The notes under the pieces: generated by a model
The model's input: only the letters and a program-made list of their open reading frames with translations
Told to the model about the DNA's origin: nothing
Databases searched by the model: none
Assembly: GCA_009760855.2 (NCBI GenBank)
Contig: WPIO01000102.1
Coordinates: 374,001-438,000 of the forward strand
From: Cristatella mucedo
Lineage: Eukaryota > Bryozoa > Phylactolaemata > Cristatellidae
Length of the DNA: 64,000 nucleotides
Direction of reading: 5' to 3'
Program-made: the position numbers and the translations under genes
Part shown: piece after piece, positions 58,898 to 64,000 of the stretch
Numbering within the stretch: position 1 is the first letter of the stretch
Layout of the letters: each line of letters begins with the position of its first letter

Positions 58898-60214
58898 CTA
58901 ATTCATGCAATTATCATTCTGCGCAATGTCAGACTTTTGACACAAAAAATTATCAGAGACCGAATCGCTAAAATTATTTAAAATGATTGCTGATTTTTGA
59001 CTATAGGTGTAAACATTTTTATCGCAAACTTCAGCATCATTGTTATCGCAATTGACGACTTTAGATTTCGCAACTTCAGCGACAGTATTGTGCATTTTGC
59101 TTTCATTGCTATCGCCACTGCCAGATATCACATCGCCGCTAGAACTTGCTTCAGAGCTGGAATTAGTACCATCGCCACCAGGGCTGGTTTTTGCACCACC
59201 AACGGAGGCCGCAATAGATTTTGTAATTGTTTGGTTTATTTTTGTCATAACTGCAGAAATAGCAACATCTATCGCATAAGCAAAACTAACCTCATCGGCA
59301 CTGCCGTGACTTTTAATTGAAATTCCATTTAGCCCCACAAACATAGCACCATTGTATTTTTTAGAGTCTATTTTTTTCATATGTCTGCGCAACTCTCCGC
59401 CACTAAACAGATAGCCCAATTTAGAAAAAATAGTACTACTATAAGCATCTTTTAAAATGCTTTTTGTTAATTTGGCAACAGCGGACATGCTTTTTATCAT
59501 GATGTTTCCAGAAAAACCATCTGCAACCACCACATTCGCAGTGCCATTTAAAACAGCATCAGGCTCTACATATCCAATAAATTGAGAGCCAATGGAGCTG
59601 GCTTTAATAATCTCTACTGCTCCCTTAATTTCATCTCTGCCCTTCATTTCTTCTTCTCCTATATTTAACAGAGCAATGGTTGGACGGGCAACGCCAATAG
59701 CGGCCGAAAAAAAAGCACTTCCCATTAGCGCAAATTGAAAAAGCTGATTAGCGTCACAAACCACATTGGCACCCATATCTAACATTACGCAGGGCATGGC
59801 GGATTTAGATGGAATAAAAGAGCAAATAGCTGGACGGTCAATACCTGGCAAAACTCTAAGAAAAACTTTAGATATCGCCATAAGAGCCCCAGTATTACCA
59901 GCAGAAACTGAAGCATCGGCTTCTGCATTGGCCACCGCCAACACTGCCATACCCATGCTAGTTTTTTTACTTTTTCTTAAAGCTGATGATGGTTTTTCGT
60001 TGTTTGCGATAAATTCTTCCGTATGAATAAAGGTTATATTAGGTGAATTGAATGGAAAATCTGGCACCTTTCTTTGTGCCAAATGAAGATCACCAAAAAG
60101 CACAAAATTCACAGAACCGCGATGTCTTGCTATTGCTATTTTAACAGCCCCCAAGGAAGAAACAAGTGGAAAATCGCCGCCCATTAAGTCGACAGCAATC
60201 CGTATATTAACCAT
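58898..60214 (-). CDS. plsX: Phosphate acyltransferase PlsX with a low-complexity C-terminal extension
   Basis: PlsX makes acyl-phosphate from acyl-ACP for phospholipid synthesis. The protein starts IRIAVDLMGGDFPL and has NVSAGNTGALMA-type SVSAGNTGALMA, DMGANVVCDANQLFQFA, LLNIGEEEMKG, VVADGFSGNIMIKS, and KKIDSKKYNGAMFVGLNGISIKSHGSAD. The normal protein ends near residue 335 of this one. About 100 more residues follow, rich in Gly, Ser, Asn and Asp (GSGDSNESK), without predicted structure. I choose ATG 60214; the ATG at 60235 touches tRNA-Cys. No fabH follows, although plsX-fabH is the usual pair; spoT lies downstream in the same direction. Confidence 0.93.
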   Translation of the reverse strand: MVNIRIAVDLMGGDFPLVSSLGAVKIAIARHRGSVNFVLFGDLHLAQRKVPDFPFNSPNITFIHTEEFIANNEKPSSALRKSKKTSMGMAVLAVANAEADASVSAGNTGALMAISKVFLRVLPGIDRPAICSFIPSKSAMPCVMLDMGANVVCDANQLFQFALMGSAFFSAAIGVARPTIALLNIGEEEMKGRDEIKGAVEIIKASSIGSQFIGYVEPDAVLNGTANVVVADGFSGNIMIKSMSAVAKLTKSILKDAYSSTIFSKLGYLFSGGELRRHMKKIDSKKYNGAMFVGLNGISIKSHGSADEVSFAYAIDVAISAVMTKINQTITKSIAASVGGAKTSPGGDGTNSSSEASSSGDVISGSGDSNESKMHNTVAEVAKSKVVNCDNNDAEVCDKNVYTYSQKSAIILNNFSDSVSDNFLCQKSDIAQNDNCMN

Positions 60215-60236
60215 CCAAAAAATAAATAAATCCATG

Positions 60237-60310
60237 AGGCCAAGGTGGGATTCGAACCCACGAATCGAGGATTTGCAATCCTCTGCATTAGACCACTTTG
60301 CTACTCAGCC
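60237..60310 (-). tRNA. tRNA-Cys (anticodon GCA)
   Basis: On the minus strand the acceptor stem is GGCTGAG/CTTGGCC. The D arm contains AGCAAAGTGGTCTAATGC, the anticodon stem-loop is GAGGA-TTGCAAA-TCCTC, and the T arm contains GTGGGTTCGAATCCCAC. The discriminator is U73, a cysteine identity base. CCA is not encoded (the next bases are CAT). It lies 22 bases in front of plsX. Confidence 0.97.
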
Positions 60311-60463
60311 AGAACACAAAACTAAGCAAATATTCAGCTTATATTTTAAAAGTCAATGCTAATCATTCTTATATTTTTTTACTTAAAATGGATAAAAATA
60401 AAAATTTTACACAACAAAATAAAACCAAAAGAACTACGACATAAAAAAAAATATCAATAAATA

Positions 60464-60492
60464 TTGTAAAATTAGAATTAATATTCTATAAT
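60464..60492 (+). promoter_or_regulatory. Sigma-70 promoter of paralogue 3
   Basis: TTGTAA (60464-60469) and TATAAT (60487-60492) are 17 bases apart, 41 bases before the ATG at 60533. The same boxes and flanks recur ahead of paralogue 4. No ribosome-binding site is seen, and the palindrome TGCATATATGCA overlaps the start codon. Confidence 0.7.
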
Positions 60493-60532
60493 TGAATTAT
60501 GTTATCAATTTTAATTAAAATTATCTGCATAT

Positions 60533-61549
60533 ATGCATATTCCACCTGCAAATGCAGATGCAAATACAGAGCTTAAAAGCTCAGCCACATTAATGCTTTG
60601 TCCTTCAAGTATATATACATCTGAAGCAGATATCCTTACTACGCTTAAAAGCAATGCTGAGAAATTTGAAAAAAATCATCCCACAATGCAAATGGATGTT
60701 GCTGTGCTGCATTACGATAATGAGCCTTCAGATATAGCCTATCTTGGCAAAGATGGCCAAGAAAAGCGTGACGGCGAGGAGGGTTCGGCGAGGAGTAGCG
60801 ATTCTGTTGTTAGTTTTATTTCAGATTGGCAAAAACAGACCAACCAATCACCAAAAGAACGTAGATGCATTATAACGCTTATGCCAAATACAAATACACA
60901 AATCGTGAACAGCAGCATATATACCGCAACAGCAAAAGCAACTCAAGATCGTTTTCCATGTTTAATGTTAACACCTGATAATGTATTTGTTTTAGATTTT
61001 GTTCCCAACAGACAAACAGCCAGGCTTTGTAAACAACTCAAAGAAAAAATTAGAGGAATTGTTGATGTGTTTTCTCCAATATACTGCGCTCGAAAAAATG
61101 TGTTTTCTCCAATATGCTGCGTTCAATATGTTGCAATGCCAGTCAGAGGTCATGCATACAAATTCAAACAAGATCCTAGTGCTAATCACCAAAAATCACA
61201 TCTTGATGATGCATTTATATTGGCGGAAGTTAAAGGTTCTTTTTTGCAAGAAGCGTTGGGCGATATTCAACACTCTCGCCTCCACTACGATAGTAAGGAT
61301 TATTTTGAACAATACATTGATTGGAAATGTTTAAATGACGCGTGCCCAAATATTGTTTGTAAGTTATTTGCAGATCATGGCAGGCCCGTCACTCAAGCAT
61401 ACATCGAAGATTTATGCACAATGGAGGAAATTGACCATAAGAAGATAACAGCCATATACCAACAACCACAGCAGGAACCAACAGATACTTTTGAGGCTAC
61501 ATTATTAAAAAATAAAAAAGAACAAACCATTGCTGGCCTCACTTTGTGA
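60533..61549 (+). CDS. Candidate effector, paralogue 3 (protease-like residues replaced)
   Basis: The 338-residue protein lacks a signal peptide and membrane segments. It lines up with paralogue 4 throughout (KNHPTMQMDVAVLHY, ISDWQKQ, KERRCIITLMPN, LMLTPDNVFVLDFVPN). At the positions of the His-Asp-Gln-Cys set it has Arg140, Asp155, Gln213 and His219, with the same spacing (15 and 6). So the His and Cys of the larger paralogues are replaced and catalysis as a cysteine protease is not expected. A short duplication of about 11 residues (VFSPIYCARKN / VFSPICCVQ) lies near residue 180. The end has CPNIVCKLFADHG and IDHKKI, matching the common C-terminal region of the family. It may be a regulatory pseudo-enzyme or a binding effector. 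The start is ATG 60533. Confidence 0.58.
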   Translation: MHIPPANADANTELKSSATLMLCPSSIYTSEADILTTLKSNAEKFEKNHPTMQMDVAVLHYDNEPSDIAYLGKDGQEKRDGEEGSARSSDSVVSFISDWQKQTNQSPKERRCIITLMPNTNTQIVNSSIYTATAKATQDRFPCLMLTPDNVFVLDFVPNRQTARLCKQLKEKIRGIVDVFSPIYCARKNVFSPICCVQYVAMPVRGHAYKFKQDPSANHQKSHLDDAFILAEVKGSFLQEALGDIQHSRLHYDSKDYFEQYIDWKCLNDACPNIVCKLFADHGRPVTQAYIEDLCTMEEIDHKKITAIYQQPQQEPTDTFEATLLKNKKEQTIAGLTL

Positions 61550-61608
61550 TAAAAACACAATAATACCCACAATTTATACAGATTGCATAAAAAAATTATA
61601 AATAAATA

Positions 61609-61636
61609 TTGTAAAATTAAAGATAATATCTATAAT
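61609..61636 (+). promoter_or_regulatory. Sigma-70 promoter of paralogue 4
   Basis: TTGTAA (61609-61614) and TATAAT (61631-61636) are 16 bases apart, 39 bases before the ATG at 61676. The region ATAAATATTGTAAAATTA is shared with the promoter at 60464, so the duplication took its promoter along. Confidence 0.7.
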
Positions 61637-61675
61637 TAATTGATATATATATGATTAGTTTTAATTATAATATAT

Positions 61676-62659
61676 ATGCAATCTGTAGGCACAATATCAC
61701 AAACACCAACTGCAACACTGCCGTACCATTTACACGCTGATAGCTTTGCGCAAAATATCTCTGCTTATTTGCAACACTACAAAGCAAAATGGGCAAAAAG
61801 CCATCCAGAAATATCAATGGATTATGTTGTTTTATATTATGGCAACAGACCTCTAATTACAGACAGTCCTTTTTATGAAGCAAGCAATGCAAGATGGAAT
61901 GAAGATATAGTACAGTTTGCTGTAAATTGGCAAAAACAACCCAATCCATCCAATAAAGAACGTAGATGCATTATGGTACTTCTGCCAAATATGGATAGGC
62001 AGACTTTGGAAAATGGCGAATACCCCAAATTTTTTACTAAAGAAACATATAATCATGTATCATTTTGCGTTTTAACACCTTCTTATGCATTTGTTATAGA
62101 TTTTTTGCCGCAAGAACCATTGCTATTGAAGCTTTATGAGCATCTTAATAGAAGACTTTGTGGGATTGTGAGTGTATTTTTATCGACAAGCATTCTATGT
62201 GGCATAACAAGTTATACTGTAGGGAGGTTTAACTTTGCCAAACAAAGCTCTCTGATTGGCTATCAAGAATTGCAATTGAAAGATGCATTGGATTTAGCCA
62301 CAGTGCCTGAAAGTGTTTTAAAACAAGCGATAAGCAATGATGACGATTCACATGAATATATAACACCTACATATATCAAAAAATATTTTAAGTATAAAAT
62401 TGATTGGAAAAAGTTGCATGAAATGAAGCCAAATATTGTTGCTAAATTACTTGCAAATTCTCAAAGTGCACAATACGTTCAATCTCTATGTGAAATAGAA
62501 GGGATAGATTATAAAACAATAAAATCTACACCCATGCCATCCAAGAATTATCCAGAAGATAACTGGGAAGGGAAAATCTCACAAATATTAATTTTTTTTT
62601 CGTTAATCACGGATGATTTTTTTATTAATATTTGGTCAAAAGCAACATTACTGACATAA
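61676..62659 (+). CDS. Candidate effector, paralogue 4 (catalytic Cys replaced by Tyr)
   Basis: The 327-residue protein is a tandem duplicate of paralogue 3. It keeps His127 (YNHVSFCVLTP), Asp142 (FVIDFLP) and Gln190, but Tyr196 stands where the larger paralogues have Cys (QSSLIGY against QSSFIGC). The family's shared C-terminal region is present (WKKLHEMKPNIVAKLLANSQS, IDYKTIKSTPMP). The last 45 residues are hydrophobic and unlike paralogue 3 (ISQILIFFSLITDDFFINIW), perhaps from a frame change near 62570. Function unknown; I infer a secreted pseudo-protease-like effector from the family context. No ribosome-binding site is seen ahead of the ATG. Confidence 0.58.
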   Translation: MQSVGTISQTPTATLPYHLHADSFAQNISAYLQHYKAKWAKSHPEISMDYVVLYYGNRPLITDSPFYEASNARWNEDIVQFAVNWQKQPNPSNKERRCIMVLLPNMDRQTLENGEYPKFFTKETYNHVSFCVLTPSYAFVIDFLPQEPLLLKLYEHLNRRLCGIVSVFLSTSILCGITSYTVGRFNFAKQSSLIGYQELQLKDALDLATVPESVLKQAISNDDDSHEYITPTYIKKYFKYKIDWKKLHEMKPNIVAKLLANSQSAQYVQSLCEIEGIDYKTIKSTPMPSKNYPEDNWEGKISQILIFFSLITDDFFINIWSKATLLT

Positions 62660-62799
62660 TGTATGGCCACTTGCAGTAAAGAAAATTTCTATGAATAAAT
62701 TGTAATTGAAGAATAAAGTAAACTTTCTTTAATTGATTGCATATTGCAGTTTAAATTATTTTGACGCACGCATGATCCATATATCAAACAATGTCATTT

Positions 62800-62860
62800 G
62801 TTCAAATTTTAAACAAGATCCCAGTGATTAAAAATTACATAAAAGCTCAAGATAAATATA
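62800..62860 (+). pseudogene. Ghost of a further copy of the paralogue 3/4 gene
   Basis: AAACAAGATCCCAGTG near 62812 nearly repeats AAACAAGATCCTAGTG of paralogue 3 (near 61168). It decodes to FKQDPS just before a stop, and weaker similarity continues for about 30 bases. The rest of the copy has eroded beyond recognition. Confidence 0.4.
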
Positions 62861-62955
62861 ATTTAATATTCATAATTATAATTTATTACACTTAAGATAT
62901 TAAGCTTGAAAAATTTATCTCTTGCAAACTAATTTTATCATCCAAAGGAGAGAAG

Positions 62956-62982
62956 GTGAATTGTCGAAACAAGATATCTTGA
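62956..62982 (+). CDS. Possible eight-codon leader ORF before lepA
   Basis: A strong ribosome-binding site AAAGGAG (62944-62950) is placed five bases before GTG 62956, which opens a frame of eight codons ending in TGA 62980-62982. lepA itself, 26 bases on, has no such site. It could be a leader peptide or chance. Confidence 0.3.
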   Translation: MNCRNKIS

Positions 62983-63007
62983 CCACAAAATAACCATCAT
63001 AATAATT

Positions 63008-64000
63008 ATGAGCATTCCTGTTGAGTTAATTAGAAATTTTTCCATTATTGCTCACATAGATCACGGAAAAAGCACCATATCTGACAGAATAATTGAAATT
63101 TGCAGAGGACTCGATTCTCGCGAGATGCAATCTCAAGTGCTAGATTCCATGGATCTTGAACGCGAGCGCGGCATTACAATAAAGTCTCAAACTGTTAGGC
63201 TAAATTACACCTTTGAGGGCAAAGAATATGTTTTAAACCTTATGGATACACCTGGTCACGTGGATTTTTCCTACGAGGTTAGCAGATGTCTTGCGGCCTG
63301 CGAGGGCTCTGTTTTATTGGTTGACGCAACACAAGGGGTAGAGGCGCAAACCCTTGCCAATGCCTATAAGGCCATAGATCAAGACAATATTATAATTCCA
63401 ATATTAAATAAAATTGACCTGCCCTCTTCCGATGTTGATGGCTGCAAGCTACAGATAGAGGAAGTGATAGGCCTGAGCACGGATAATATCATTTTAACTA
63501 GCGGAAAAACTGGAGCCGGCGTGGAGCAAATGATTCAAGAAATAATAAAAACCATCCCCCATCCAAGAGGCACTGCGGAAAGACCGGCAAAGGCATTAAT
63601 TGTGGATGCTTGGTATGATGTGTATTTAGGCGTTGTGATGCTTGTTAGAATGATAGATGGCAGACTTAGTAAAAACGACACCATTAAAACTTTATCTAAC
63701 AGCAATGTTTATACTATAGAAAAAATTGGTATCTTTACTCCAAAAAAAGTCGATGTCAATTATTTAGGTGCTGGCGAAGTTGGCTTTATCTGTGCTAATA
63801 TTAAACATACAAAAGATGTGAATATTGGAGACACAATTGTTCTGGAAAAAGACATAATCTCAACCATTATGCCTGGATTTAAAAAGGTTCAACCAGTGGT
63901 GTTTTGTGGGCTATATCCAACAGAAAGCCCAGACTATAATTTACTAAAAGATGCGCTGGAAAAACTGTGCCTGAATGATTCAAGTATAACCTATGAATAT
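63008..64000 (+). CDS. lepA: Elongation factor 4 (LepA), 3' end beyond the window
   Basis: LepA is a translational GTPase that back-translocates or remodels stalled ribosomes. The 331 codons visible begin IRNFSIIAHIDHGKSTISDRIIE (P-loop). They continue with RERGITIKSQTVRL (switch I), DTPGHVDFSYEV (switch II), NKIDLPS, and domain II (VMLVRMIDGRL). IMPGFKKVQPVVFCGLYP and DALEKLCLNDSS lead into domain III; all are diagnostic for LepA. The frame is still open at 64000, so the C-terminal part lies outside. The start is ATG 63008. Confidence 0.96.
   Translation, partial: MSIPVELIRNFSIIAHIDHGKSTISDRIIEICRGLDSREMQSQVLDSMDLERERGITIKSQTVRLNYTFEGKEYVLNLMDTPGHVDFSYEVSRCLAACEGSVLLVDATQGVEAQTLANAYKAIDQDNIIIPILNKIDLPSSDVDGCKLQIEEVIGLSTDNIILTSGKTGAGVEQMIQEIIKTIPHPRGTAERPAKALIVDAWYDVYLGVVMLVRMIDGRLSKNDTIKTLSNSNVYTIEKIGIFTPKKVDVNYLGAGEVGFICANIKHTKDVNIGDTIVLEKDIISTIMPGFKKVQPVVFCGLYPTESPDYNLLKDALEKLCLNDSSITYEY

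Overview
The window looks like part of the chromosome of an AT-rich, obligately intracellular alphaproteobacterium of the order Rickettsiales. The evidence is the low GC outside the rRNA, and a 23S-5S rRNA pair (minus strand, 48.3-51.3 kb) with no 16S gene or spacer tRNAs in front of it, which is the unlinked rRNA layout typical of Rickettsiales. Conserved operons are broken (secY-adk alone, sdhC alone, mnhE/mnhF alone), and many genes are decaying. A family-level placement cannot be made from this sequence alone.

Layout. 0-3.7 kb: a large outer-membrane protein gene with two frameshifts. 4-6.9 kb: tRNA-Arg, an MFS permease, ftsY. 7.3-9.3 kb: a dead IS1-like element with a 196-bp tandem duplication, and a membrane protein. 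9.7-13 kb: rmuC, then a class II aminoacyl-tRNA-synthetase-like catalytic core. 13-16.2 kb: a decayed defence-type island with an HTH fragment, a small ORF, a HEPN-like gene, a cytosine-5 methyltransferase with an N-terminal HTH, and an Eco47II-like restriction endonuclease. The last three are broken. 16.3-18.7 kb: pseudogenes of homoserine dehydrogenase (thrA) and threonine synthase (thrC). 19-23.3 kb: secF-tpiA and priA. 23.4-26.7 kb: two paralogous large ORFs that are candidate effectors. 26.7-37.5 kb: arginase, secY-adk, an IalB-like protein, mlaD, dedA, slt and an oversized recG. 38-46.6 kb: remnants of two IS1-like elements, an outer-membrane protein, dprA, lpd and a secreted low-complexity protein. 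46.7-48.3 kb: ppa and an IS1595-type zinc-ribbon ORF. 48.3-51.3 kb: 5S and 23S rRNA. 52.7-56.7 kb: sdhC-mrp-mnmE-mnhE-mnhF, a tightly packed operon. 56.9-60.3 kb: a long RelA/SpoT homologue, plsX, tRNA-Cys. 60.5-62.9 kb: a tandem pair of smaller members of the same candidate effector family plus a ghost of a third. 63.0 kb to the end: lepA, which runs off the window.

The most interesting result is the four-member protein family (23396-25114, 25139-26653, 60533-61549, 61676-62659). Reading the proteins side by side gives the same four positions at fixed spacing: His, Asp 15 residues later, then Gln with Cys 6 residues later. That is the order and the Gln-Cys spacing of CE-clan (Ulp/YopJ-type) cysteine proteases. 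The first two members keep all four residues. The tandem pair has replaced the Cys (by His or Tyr), and one copy has also lost the His, so they look like pseudo-proteases. I infer secreted effectors acting on host proteins, but nothing in the sequence proves secretion.

A second theme is low-complexity, Asn/Ser/Gln-rich sequence inserted into or appended to conserved enzymes (RecG, Mrp, PlsX). A third is gene decay. Threonine synthesis and the restriction-modification system are dead by several independent lesions each. Some isolated frameshifts (the first outer-membrane protein, the 9.1 kb membrane protein) could instead be homopolymer sequencing errors or phase variation.
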